DNA of 5,444 bases, from positions 1 to 5,444 of the forward strand of contig JAKAAZ010000228.1 of assembly GCA_021802085.1 (NCBI GenBank), given 5' to 3'. The stretch is from Acidobacteriota bacterium. GTDB lineage: Bacteria; Acidobacteriota; Terriglobia; Terriglobales; Acidobacteriaceae. The position numbers were made by a program, and so were the translations under genes. The notes below the pieces were generated by a model, which saw only the letters and a program-made list of their open reading frames with translations, was not told where the DNA came from and ran no database searches. Numbering within the stretch: position 1 is the first letter of the stretch; each line of letters begins with the position of its first letter. Positions 1 to 5,444 of this stretch are shown in pieces.

Positions 1-220
1 GCGCACCTGAAAGGTGCAGGAAAATAGACCATAGACACTCCTCATTCAACCCGCATCCTGCCACTCCACGCGGCTTTCTGGACATCGCATCAACTTGAAC
101 GCAATGTTATCCACGGATCAGGGGGCTACACTGGAGGGGTTGACCTTTTGTTTCGGCGGGGGATGGGCGCCGAACGAAATTCTGAAAGCATCTTACGGTA
201 ATGAAGGAGCAAGTGTATTT
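1..220. other. Leader region before efp, no supported gene
   Basis: No coding region is supported here. The plus frame at the left edge reads eight codons to a TAG at 25-27 and could be the tail of an upstream gene, but is too short to judge. GCACCT-GAA-AGGTGC (3-17) is a small 6-bp hairpin. The efp promoter should lie in this stretch; TTGACC at 140-145 resembles a -35 box but has no matching -10, so none is called. Confidence 0.4.
203..209 (+). promoter_or_regulatory. Ribosome binding site of efp
   Basis: GAAGGAG lies 11 bases before the ATG at 221 and is the only good Shine-Dalgarno match in the leader. It supports starting efp at 221 rather than at the in-frame TTG at 95, which would add 42 residues unlike any EF-P. 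The spacing is longer than the usual 5-9 bases, but GGAG cores at 11-12 bases also precede apt and the VWFA gene in this window. Confidence 0.7.
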
Positions 221-781
221 ATGGCGATTCCCGCCACTCAGTTACGTCCCGGCATGATCATCAAGCACAACGGCGAATTGCATTCCGTTTTCAAGGTGGA
301 GCATCGCACCCCCGGCAATTTGCGCGCGTTTATCCAGGCCAAGCTGCGCAACCTGCGGACCGGCGCGATGTACGAGCATCGTTTCCGCTCGCCCGACCCG
401 ATCGAGCGGGTGGTGGTGGATGAAGTCGCGATGGAGTTTCTCTATGCCGATGGCGACGACTACTACTTCATGAACACGGAAAACTTCGAACAGACGAATT
501 TGAACGCCGAAACGCTGGGCGATGCCGTGGAGTATCTGATCGCGAACCTGCCGATCAAGGTTTCGTTTTTCGATGGCGTGCCGGTGGGCATCGATCTGCC
601 GCAGACGGTGGAGATGACGGTGGTCGAGACGGAGCCGGGGTTGAAGTCCGCGACCGCGTCGTCGGTCACGAAGCCAGCCAAGCTGGAAACCGGGCTGGTG
701 GTGCAGGTTCCTCCGTTTATCAACGAAGGCGAGAAAATCCGCGTCGATACGGCGGAAGGCGCGTACCTGTCGCGCGCGTAG
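221..781 (+). CDS. efp: Elongation factor P (EF-P)
   Basis: EF-P binds between the P and E sites of stalled ribosomes and promotes peptide bond formation at consecutive prolines; it acts in the cytoplasm. The 186-residue product has the normal family length. Domain I (about 1-63) contains RPGMIIKHNGEL and the loop HRTPGNLRAF. Domain II carries MEFLYADGDDYYFMNTENFEQ-like sequence at 71-91, typical of the family. The C-terminal domain matches the EF-P signature K-x-A-x4-G-x2-[LIV]-x-V-P-x2-[LIV]-x2-G exactly at 151-170 and ends IRVDTAEGAYLSR. The ATG at 221 is chosen because MAIPATQLRPGM is the standard N-terminus and an SD precedes it. The oddity is residue Asn33: it lies where E. coli EF-P has the modified Lys34, and the loop has no lysine; the only nearby basic residue is Arg35, which aligns two positions later. 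The gene appears monocistronic, with a hairpin 30 bases downstream. Confidence 0.97.
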   Translation: MAIPATQLRPGMIIKHNGELHSVFKVEHRTPGNLRAFIQAKLRNLRTGAMYEHRFRSPDPIERVVVDEVAMEFLYADGDDYYFMNTENFEQTNLNAETLGDAVEYLIANLPIKVSFFDGVPVGIDLPQTVEMTVVETEPGLKSATASSVTKPAKLETGLVVQVPPFINEGEKIRVDTAEGAYLSRA

Positions 782-810
782 GCGGCTGTTCTCTTTCAGG
801 AGAACTCAGA

Positions 811-838
811 ACCCATGTCTCAGTATCGAGACATGGGT
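811..838. repeat. Perfect inverted repeat, possible efp terminator or REP-like element
   Basis: ACCCATGTCTC (811-821) and GAGACATGGGT (828-838) form a perfect 11-bp stem with a 6-base loop, AGTATC. Five T residues follow at 846-850, seven bases after the stem. This is close to a Rho-independent terminator for efp, although the T run is displaced from the stem. From memory, similar hairpins with ACCCATGTCTC-like arms are scattered between genes in acidobacterial genomes, so a dispersed palindromic repeat that doubles as a terminator is also plausible. The hairpin is seen directly; both roles are inferred. Confidence 0.6.
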
Positions 839-930
839 ACCCGCATTTTTCCCAGGCGCGATGGAACGAATTCCCGACTTGTAGCGTATAAAGAACCACG
901 GCAGATTCTGTGCGCGGACGGGCTGTGTCT

Positions 931-1503
931 ATGTCGATGAATGCTTACGCGGCAGTGAAGTGGATTTGGATTGGCTTCGGAAGCTTCTGGCTGCTGGCGG
1001 CCTTCGTGCAGAAACGCAACGCTCGCCGGCAAAGCCTCGGCTCGCGTCTGCTGCAGATGTCGGTGGTCCTTCTGGTGCTGGTGCCGTTCTTTGTGGCGGA
1101 TCGAAGAGCTGGACTTCTGTCCCGACACTTCTACCCGGATTCGCCGGCAATCCAATATTTTGGCGTGCTGTTGCTATCGCTTGGTTGCGGATTTGCGATC
1201 TGGGCGCGTTTCATCCTGGGTCGGAACTGGAGCGGAATTGTCACGGTAAAAGAGAACCACACATTGATCACGCGGGGGCCGTACGCGTGGGCGCGGCATC
1301 CAATTTACAGCGGCATTCTGCTGGCATTGCTGGGCACGGCGATTGCCGTGGGAACGATTATGAACCTTCTGGAAGTGCCTCTGGCCGCATTCGCGCTGTG
1401 GCTCAAACTGCGAACGGAGGAGCAATTTATGCTGGAAACCTTCGGCGCACAGTACGCCGCTTATCGACAGCGGGTCAAAGCGCTGATTCCTCACCTGATC
1501 TGA
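931..1503 (+). CDS. Isoprenylcysteine carboxyl methyltransferase (ICMT/PEMT) family membrane protein
   Basis: This is a 190-residue integral membrane protein of the ICMT/phospholipid methyltransferase-like superfamily, which transfers methyl groups from S-adenosylmethionine to membrane-embedded substrates. Hydrophobic segments lie at about 6-26, 41-56, 77-97 and 128-160, the last long enough for two passes. The family hallmark RGPYAWARHPIYSG (115-128) is intact, including the RHPxYxG core of the SAM site. The C-terminal EEQFMLETFGAQYAAYRQRV (163-182) followed by IP is also typical. Bacterial members rarely have known substrates and bacteria lack prenylated CAAX proteins, so the target is unknown. 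ATG 931 is preferred; GTG 910 (7 residues longer) and ATG 937 are possible, and only a weak GGACGGG precedes 931. It may be cotranscribed with the acylphosphatase 80 bases downstream. Confidence 0.88.
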   Translation: MSMNAYAAVKWIWIGFGSFWLLAAFVQKRNARRQSLGSRLLQMSVVLLVLVPFFVADRRAGLLSRHFYPDSPAIQYFGVLLLSLGCGFAIWARFILGRNWSGIVTVKENHTLITRGPYAWARHPIYSGILLALLGTAIAVGTIMNLLEVPLAAFALWLKLRTEEQFMLETFGAQYAAYRQRVKALIPHLI

Positions 1504-1583
1504 GTGAGGGCGGACCCTGCTGGGAAAATTCATCCTGCGGGTTGCGCATTTCCGTTTCCATCTGCGACACTGCCCTTGCTGTC

Positions 1584-1865
1584 ATGGTGCGTCATTTCCT
1601 CGTCCAAGGTCGAGTGCAGGGGGTTGGCTTTCGCTGGTTTGTGCAGCGGGAGGCATATCAGCTTGGCCTGCGCGGTTGGGTGCGCAATACGGCCGATGGC
1701 GATGTGGAAGTGCTGGCGGCGGGCAGTGAAGAGCAGTTGCGGAAGTTGTATGCGAGTCTGAAGCGAGGCTCGCGCGGTTCACGGGTCGATGGCATTGAGC
1801 AGCATCCGCGGGCGGAAGCAGAGGCGGAAAATTTGCAAGCGTTTGAGATTGAAGGAGCATGGTGA
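1584..1865 (+). CDS. acyP: Acylphosphatase
   Basis: Acylphosphatase hydrolyses the carboxyl-phosphate bond of acyl phosphates such as acetyl phosphate or 1,3-bisphosphoglycerate; it is a small cytoplasmic enzyme. The 93-residue product matches the family length. The phosphate-binding loop and signature GRVQGVGFRWFVQREA is at 9-24, with catalytic Arg17. The second signature GWVRNTADGDVEV is at 31-43, with catalytic Asn35. The RGSRGSRVDGIE segment near residue 70 is also typical. The frame stays open far upstream inside the preceding gene, but homology starts only at MVRHFLVQGRVQG, so ATG 1584 is chosen; GTG 1587 is an alternative. No strong SD is visible. The TGA lies 4 bases before the apt ATG, implying one transcript and translational coupling. 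Confidence 0.95.
   Translation: MVRHFLVQGRVQGVGFRWFVQREAYQLGLRGWVRNTADGDVEVLAAGSEEQLRKLYASLKRGSRGSRVDGIEQHPRAEAEAENLQAFEIEGAW
1851..1857 (+). promoter_or_regulatory. Ribosome binding site of apt, inside the end of acyP
   Basis: GAAGGAG lies 12 bases before the apt ATG at 1870 and overlaps the last codons of the acylphosphatase gene. A closer but weaker GGTGA (1861-1865) overlaps the acylphosphatase stop. Either would let ribosomes finishing acyP restart at apt. The ATG at 1859 between them opens only a three-codon frame. Confidence 0.5.
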
Positions 1866-1869
1866 ACTA

Positions 1870-2412
1870 ATGTCGCAACTGCATATCGATTGTGAGCCAT
1901 TGAAGAAATTGATTCGTACCGTACCCGACTTTCCCAAGCCGGGCATTCTTTTTTACGACATCACCACGCTGCTGAAAGATAAGACCGGGTTCGCCATGCT
2001 GATCGATGCAATGGCCGCGCATTACTTTGAAAAAGATATTGACCTGGTGCTGGCCATTGAGGCGCGGGGTTTCATCTTTGGCCCGGCGCTGGCGTACCGG
2101 CTGAACGCCGGCTTCGTGCCGGTGCGGAAGCCGAAGAAGCTGCCGTCGAAAACGGCGCGGGTCACGTATGACCTGGAGTACGGCACGGATGCGCTCGAAA
2201 TCCATCTGGACGCGATCGAGAGCGGGCAGCGCGTGGTGATCGTGGACGATCTGCTGGCCACCGGCGGCACCATGGAAGCGACCGTGAAACTGGTTCGCCA
2301 ACTGGGCGGCGATATTGCCGGACTGGCGTTTGCGGTGGAGCTTGACTTCCTGAAAGGGGGGGAGCGGTTCGAAGGTCTTGACGTCTTCAGCCTGCTCCAC
2401 TACAACGAGTAG
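1870..2412 (+). CDS. apt: Adenine phosphoribosyltransferase
   Basis: Apt converts adenine and PRPP to AMP and pyrophosphate in purine salvage, in the cytoplasm, usually as a dimer. The 180-residue product has the standard length. Family landmarks are in order: IRTVPDFPKPGILFYDITTL (15-34), the EARGF purine-site motif (64-68), VRKPKKLP (85-92), YDLEYGTDALE (100-110) and the PRPP-binding loop VVIVDDLLATGGT (122-134) with the paired aspartates at 126-127. The frame continues upstream into acyP, but MSQLHIDCEPLKKLI is the natural N-terminus and ATG 1870 lies 4 bases after the acyP stop. No lesions are seen and it should be functional. Confidence 0.97.
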   Translation: MSQLHIDCEPLKKLIRTVPDFPKPGILFYDITTLLKDKTGFAMLIDAMAAHYFEKDIDLVLAIEARGFIFGPALAYRLNAGFVPVRKPKKLPSKTARVTYDLEYGTDALEIHLDAIESGQRVVIVDDLLATGGTMEATVKLVRQLGGDIAGLAFAVELDFLKGGERFEGLDVFSLLHYNE

Positions 2413-2435
2413 AACGAAATCAGCAGGGAAGTGAA

Positions 2436-2462
2436 CGCGCCGCATTGTTGCAGGGCGGCGCG
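2436..2462 (+). terminator. GC-rich hairpin downstream of apt
   Basis: CGCGCCGC (2436-2443) pairs perfectly with GCGGCGCG (2455-2462) across an 11-base loop, starting 24 bases after the apt stop. There is no T tract after the stem, so intrinsic termination is doubtful; it could protect the 3' end or act with Rho. The rest of 2413-2546 shows no gene or other element. Confidence 0.35.
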
Positions 2463-2546
2463 ACAGAGAGAGTCGCCTCAGAAGACAGAATTGTCGCACA
2501 AGGGTACGCTGTACGAACCGCCGCTTCTTGATATGCAAGAAAAGCG

Positions 2547-3523
2547 ATGCTGAGCGAGCCTACAAAGAATAGGTCGGCCTTCCTGAAACGAGCCAGCAAG
2601 GCGGCGGGATTTTCCGCCTTGCTGCTGCCAAATTTTTCAGAACTCACCACATCTGGAATCGCCCGCCTGCATACCGACGCGCCTCTGACCGGGGTAGCCT
2701 GGGCAAATATATTCGACATTACAATTGTTGCCGTGTTCGCAGCGCTGGTGTTTGCGGCGCTGCGGCGCGCCTTTTTGGCGGGCCGGAAAGATCCTGGTGG
2801 CGGTCGCCATTCCGCTCCTGCTGTTGCGGCGGAATGCTTTTCTGCTGCCGTTTGACTTCGGGACAGGCCGGCAAATTGAAATTGGCGCGGCCGCCGTGGT
2901 GTTGCTTTCCTGCTCTCCTTGCAACTGCCTTGCGCCTACGACGATCCTGCAGTTTGGCAGCGCTGTGTTTGCAGGTCTCGGCATTTTCGCCGTCATATCC
3001 TGCGTGCAGCTATTGCGATAGGCCTTCTGGCAGCCTGGTCCGCAGGAGATTCGGTCAAGCCTTCCGGCGCGACCGAATGCCCATGGTCCGCGCATTGTGT
3101 GGATTGTCTTCGATGAGCTTGCGTATCGGCAGACGCTTGGGAAGCGACCGGCAGATCTCAATTTACCCAACTTCGATTCTTTCCGCGATACGAGCACGCT
3201 GTACACCGATGTTCTGCCGGCAGGCATGAAGACTGCAATCGCGCTTCCTGCTTAGTTATTGGGCAAGCAGGCAGGCCTCTCCGCAATGGCCGGAAACGAC
3301 GGTGATTGTGAACGGCGATCATTCCTGGCGCATCTGGATATGGCGCGACGATCTGCACGAATGGGCGCCGGAAGACCAACAGGTTTGGCGCGGCATTTTC
3401 GATCCTCGCCCGCCAATGCTGGTCCATTCACCGGGACAGTCGTCGTCGCCGGCCACAGTGGCGACACCCTTCCCGCAGTTTCAACTGCACGGTCTGATCG
3501 AGGGTCGGTTAGGGATGAACTGA
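2547..3523 (+). pseudogene. Broken sulfatase-like (alkaline phosphatase superfamily) inner-membrane protein
   Basis: Pieces of one membrane-anchored sulfatase-like hydrolase/transferase read in order through three frames. The first starts at ATG 2547 and includes the membrane segment NIFDITIVAVFAALVFAALR. At a T5 run (2772-2776) the frame shifts; removing one T gives RRAFWRAGKILVAVAIPLLL, which continues smoothly into further hydrophobic sequence. That second frame has an in-frame TAG at 3019-3021, then continues into GPRIVWIVFDELAYRQTLG, with the metal-binding aspartate, and NLPNFDSFRDTSTLYTDVLP. A second TAG at 3253-3255 interrupts ALPA-stop-LLGK, where related proteins have a run of leucines. 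From about 3268 a third frame gives WPETTVIVNGDHSWRIWIW, the C-terminal metal-binding GDH region, and runs to TGA 3521-3523 through FDPRPPMLVHSPGQ. The middle of the catalytic domain is missing. The family is known from memory of acidobacterial proteins; the substrate is unknown. It should not make active enzyme. Confidence 0.82.
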
Positions 3524-3540
3524 GTACGTTCTGCCATCGC

Positions 3541-3571
3541 CCTCAGGATTCTTCGCTGCGCTCAGAATGAC
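3541..3571. repeat. Dispersed-repeat-like element in the convergent intergenic gap
   Basis: The stretch begins CCTCAGGATTC and ends CTCAGAATGAC, with an imperfect inverted repeat ATTCT/AGAAT around TTCGCTGCGCT. From memory, its reverse complement (starting GTCATTCTGAGCGCAGCG) resembles a short repeat found between genes in many environmental bacterial genomes, including Acidobacteria. It lies between the end of the sulfatase-like pseudogene and the convergent four-helix-bundle gene. A T-rich stretch follows (TCTTCCTTTT), so it might also act as a weak terminator. Only one copy is present here, so its repetitive nature is inferred. Confidence 0.5.
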
Positions 3572-3607
3572 TCATCTTCCTTTTGGATACAGAGTCTGTA
3601 ATTCGCT

Positions 3608-4057
3608 CTAACTGGCCGCGCTGTCTCGCAGGCTGCGGATCATGTCGTGGGATTCAACGATGTGGGCCTGCTGATCGCGCAGCAGTTCGGCAACATTTCC
3701 GGGCAAAGTTTCGTTCAGGGCTTCCGCGTATTTTGCCTTGGCATCGTCCTCGCCTTGCTCCACCGTCTCCAGTAGCGTGTGGTCTCCTCCGCCGAATTTT
3801 GCCTTCAAGTCGCCCCAGGCGCGCTCGACCGCGCCGACCGCTGTACCGCCCTCTTTGACATCGTGGACGCCGAGGCGATGGAGTTCATTCTCCAATTCCG
3901 CCGCATACTCTGCCCGGACCTGTGTCTCTTCGAGCAAGTAATGCTTGGCCGATTCGTTTTTCAGCTCGCTGCCAATCGCCGCCAATCCTTTTTGGCCGTC
4001 ATGCAGTACTCGAATCACCGAGCGTACCGCGCGTATAGCATTGTCATTGTTTGACAA
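3608..4057 (-). CDS. PA2169/DUF2383 family four-helix-bundle protein
   Basis: The 149-residue soluble protein has no signal peptide or membrane segment and is predicted almost wholly helical. It belongs to the ferritin-like PA2169/DUF2383 family, whose function is poorly known. Family features are the acidic helix LEETQVRAEYAAELENELHR (about 42-61), the central AVGAVERAWGDLKAKFGGGD (73-92), ETVEQGEDDAKAKYAEAL (97-114) and HIVESHDMIRSLRD (132-145). The start is TTG: no in-frame ATG lies nearby, and AGAGGTGA sits 6 bases upstream of the TTG. The codon count then matches the family N-terminus. It follows the VWFA gene on the same strand after 74 bases and may share its transcript. A role in metal storage or stress would be inference from the fold only. 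Confidence 0.88.
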   Translation of the reverse strand: MSNNDNAIRAVRSVIRVLHDGQKGLAAIGSELKNESAKHYLLEETQVRAEYAAELENELHRLGVHDVKEGGTAVGAVERAWGDLKAKFGGGDHTLLETVEQGEDDAKAKYAEALNETLPGNVAELLRDQQAHIVESHDMIRSLRDSAAS

Positions 4058-4063
4058 GGGACT

Positions 4064-4071
4064 TCACCTCT
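4064..4071 (-). promoter_or_regulatory. Ribosome binding site of the four-helix-bundle gene, deciding a TTG start
   Basis: On the minus strand AGAGGTGA lies 6 bases before the TTG at 4057-4055. The nearby ATG (inside AACAATGAC) is out of frame, so this SD is the main support for the TTG start. Confidence 0.7.
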
Positions 4072-4131
4072 GAGGGTTAGGATGTGGACAATTGCGCCCA
4101 CGTTGTACTGGCTGCAGGGCAGGATGAAGGA

Positions 4132-5187
4132 TCAGGGCTGGGCATAGTAGCCTGTGCTGGTGCGAGCGGTGAGACCGGGCTGCGCAATGGTAACGTTCAG
4201 CGGGTGGTAGACATCCGGGCGCTCAGCGGGCGGTGGCTCAAACGACACTGAATAGTAGGCGCCGGCGTCGGCGACGCAACGCGCGAGCAGCCCGGAAATA
4301 TCCCGGCTACTCAGCACCAGGCCGCCGTTGTGGATGGCGATGACCTGAAGACCGAGATTGGCGACCCGGATGCCCTTGGGACTGGCGACGCCTTTCAGGA
4401 ACTCCTCATAGCGAAAGGTCTGTTCCAGGGGTTCGGCAGCCCCCAATGGATTGACGTTGTAGACGGTAATGTCCGCCTGCCGCAGCAGGGTGGAAATCGA
4501 AACGATCAGACTGAAGAATGAATTTTGTTTCGCGCCGTTAATCTGGATTTCAGGCCCGGAGAACAGGGGCCAGCCGGGGGAGATCCAGAGGAGGAGTTTA
4601 CGGCCCGGGAGTGTGGCCGCATACGCCATGACTTGGTGGAAGGCGTTGATGGAGGTCTGAAAGCGTTGCATGGCGCCGTAAACCCCCGTGGAGAGCGGGT
4701 CCATCCGCAGCCCGGTCATCGCGTGATCGGCTACCGGGGCGAGGGCGTTGCCATCCAGGCTGAAGCCACGCTCCAGTCGGACTCCCTTGTCCGTAGAAAT
4801 CGCCAGTTGGGTCGGATAGGCGAGGCGGCCATTGTTGGCGCGCAGGAATTTGTCGACCCCGATTCGCTCGCGAGCCACGGCCTCATAGGGCGTGTTGACG
4901 GAATCGAGGAGCAGGAGGACCTCGATGGGTTCCTGGCTACCGTTCAAGGAGCGGAACGAGGTAATGGTCTGGGGCACGTTGTTGTCGAGGACCGTAAAGT
5001 CCTTCTGCTGGAGCCCGGCGACAAGCGGCCCGGACTGGGTGGAAACAACCACATTGAGCTGAATCGTTCGGGAGGGCGGATGGGTCTGCGGGAGAGGTTC
5101 CAGCGCGGGCGAGGCGGGTTGCTGGCCAGAGGCAGCTGCGATGCAGAGCAGCGGAAAGAGCAGTGAAAGGCAGAAATGCGCGCGCAT
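4132..5187 (-). CDS. Secreted VWFA-related protein, acidobacterial type
   Basis: This is a 351-residue exported protein of the acidobacterial VWFA-related family (TIGR03436 type), of unknown function, probably periplasmic or extracellular. A signal peptide MRAHFCLSLLFPLLCIAAASG with likely cleavage before QQPAS opens the protein; Cys15 lacks a lipobox. The N-terminal beta domain (41-80) has the family motif LQQKDFTVLDNNVPQTITSF (59-78). The VWA core begins VLLLLDSVNTP (90-100), where the MIDAS DxSxS is replaced by DSVNT; LLLWISPGWPL follows in mid-protein. The C-terminus has AGAYYSVSFEPPP (308-320) and HPLNVTIAQPGLTARTSTGYYA (328-349), both typical. ATG 5187 is preferred because it starts the signal peptide directly and has GGAG 11 bases upstream; ATG 5217 would add 10 residues and has GAAGAG touching the start codon. 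Such genes are heavily amplified in acidobacterial genomes. Confidence 0.93.
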   Translation of the reverse strand: MRAHFCLSLLFPLLCIAAASGQQPASPALEPLPQTHPPSRTIQLNVVVSTQSGPLVAGLQQKDFTVLDNNVPQTITSFRSLNGSQEPIEVLLLLDSVNTPYEAVARERIGVDKFLRANNGRLAYPTQLAISTDKGVRLERGFSLDGNALAPVADHAMTGLRMDPLSTGVYGAMQRFQTSINAFHQVMAYAATLPGRKLLLWISPGWPLFSGPEIQINGAKQNSFFSLIVSISTLLRQADITVYNVNPLGAAEPLEQTFRYEEFLKGVASPKGIRVANLGLQVIAIHNGGLVLSSRDISGLLARCVADAGAYYSVSFEPPPAERPDVYHPLNVTIAQPGLTARTSTGYYAQP

Positions 5188-5444
5188 GGTCTTGCAAACT
5201 CCATCAATCGGATGCATCTCTTCGAGACAGCGATGTTTGGATGTCTTCGGGGGCGGAGGGGTATCTCGGTCGCCGCGCGTTCCGACATCCCACTCTAGTC
5301 CAGGAGTCGTGGCGTCGGCAAGGATGCGTGCGAGTCTCTCCGGGCCGCTCTTTTGAATGTATGATCGATGCGCAACCGACGTACATCACCTCTTACAGTG
5401 TTCTTGCGTACTGAATCAGCAGCGTCTCAGGCGGACCATTGAGA
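5188..5444. other. Upstream region of the VWFA gene, no supported gene
   Basis: These 257 bases hold the 5' leader and presumably the promoter of the minus-strand VWFA gene; GGAG at 5199-5202 is its probable SD. I could not find a convincing -35/-10 pair on either strand. A minus-strand frame at 5389-5204 has an SD-like AAGAGGTG touching its start but codes for a low-complexity arginine-rich peptide with no family likeness. The window ends in a short TCTCA...TGAGA inverted repeat that is probably chance. Confidence 0.4.

Noticed and set aside
3..17. Small hairpin GCACCT-GAA-AGGTGC as a terminator
   Set aside because: Only 6 bp, no T run after it, and the upstream gene is outside the window.
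95..220. In-frame N-terminal extension of efp from TTG 95
   Set aside because: The 42 added residues resemble no EF-P, no SD precedes 95, and a GAAGGAG precedes ATG 221.
882..892. TATAAA as a -10 box for the methyltransferase gene
   Set aside because: No acceptable -35 sequence at 16-18 bases upstream, so a promoter call is not supported.
960..1583. Long open frame upstream of acylphosphatase within the methyltransferase gene
   Set aside because: It is a shadow in another frame of a clearly conserved ICMT-family protein; acylphosphatase homology starts only at 1584.
1867..2538. 223-codon minus-strand frame opposite apt
   Set aside because: Rich in Arg, Gln and His, with no motif, and antisense to a fully conserved apt; typical high-GC shadow.
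2547..2855. Separate 102-residue small membrane protein
   Set aside because: It loses hydrophobic character exactly at the T5 run, and the membrane sequence continues in the next frame, so it is the first piece of the pseudogene.
3302..3523. Independent small protein starting at GTG 3302
   Set aside because: VNGDHSW and the rest match the C-terminus of sulfatase-like proteins; there is no SD, and it cannot be active alone.
4525..5166. 213-codon plus-strand frame opposite the VWFA gene
   Set aside because: Gly/Arg/Glu-rich sequence with no family likeness, antisense to a well-supported secreted protein.
5204..5389. 61-codon minus-strand frame preceded by AAGAGGTG
   Set aside because: The SD-like sequence touches the start codon, the product is arginine-rich and unrecognisable, and its end runs past the alternative upstream start of the VWFA gene.

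Overview
The window looks like chromosomal DNA from a soil-type Acidobacterium (Acidobacteriota). The main evidence is a secreted protein of the acidobacterial VWFA-related family at the right end. Supporting signs are an EF-P with the tip motif TPGNLRAF, an inner-membrane sulfatase-like protein of a type I associate with this phylum, moderately high GC, and short hairpin repeats between genes. The phylum call is an inference from protein families; there is no rRNA or other direct marker.

Layout, left to right. Bases 1-220 are a leader with no supported gene. On the plus strand follow efp (elongation factor P, 221-781), a perfect 11-bp hairpin (811-838), an isoprenylcysteine carboxyl methyltransferase-like membrane protein (931-1503), an acylphosphatase (1584-1865) and apt (adenine phosphoribosyltransferase, 1870-2412). 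The acylphosphatase and apt are 4 bases apart and probably translationally coupled. A GC-rich hairpin follows apt. Bases 2547-3523 hold the broken remains of a membrane-anchored sulfatase/alkaline phosphatase superfamily gene, with a one-base frameshift, two in-frame stops and a large internal deletion. A dispersed-repeat-like element (3541-3571) lies in the short convergent gap. On the minus strand are a ferritin-like four-helix-bundle protein of the PA2169/DUF2383 family (3608-4057) and, upstream of it, the VWFA-related secreted protein (4132-5187). Bases 5188-5444 are the upstream region of that gene and hold nothing else I can support.

The plus-strand genes are housekeeping or small-molecule genes: translation rescue at proline stretches, membrane-associated methylation, acyl-phosphate hydrolysis and adenine salvage. 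The minus-strand pair is an envelope or stress type of cargo with no obvious link to them. I see no CRISPR array, toxin-antitoxin pair, phage gene, transposase or RNA gene, and no convincing new multi-gene system. The points most worth a second look are the EF-P with asparagine instead of lysine or arginine at its functional tip, and the sulfatase-like pseudogene, whose lesions can be mapped almost base by base.
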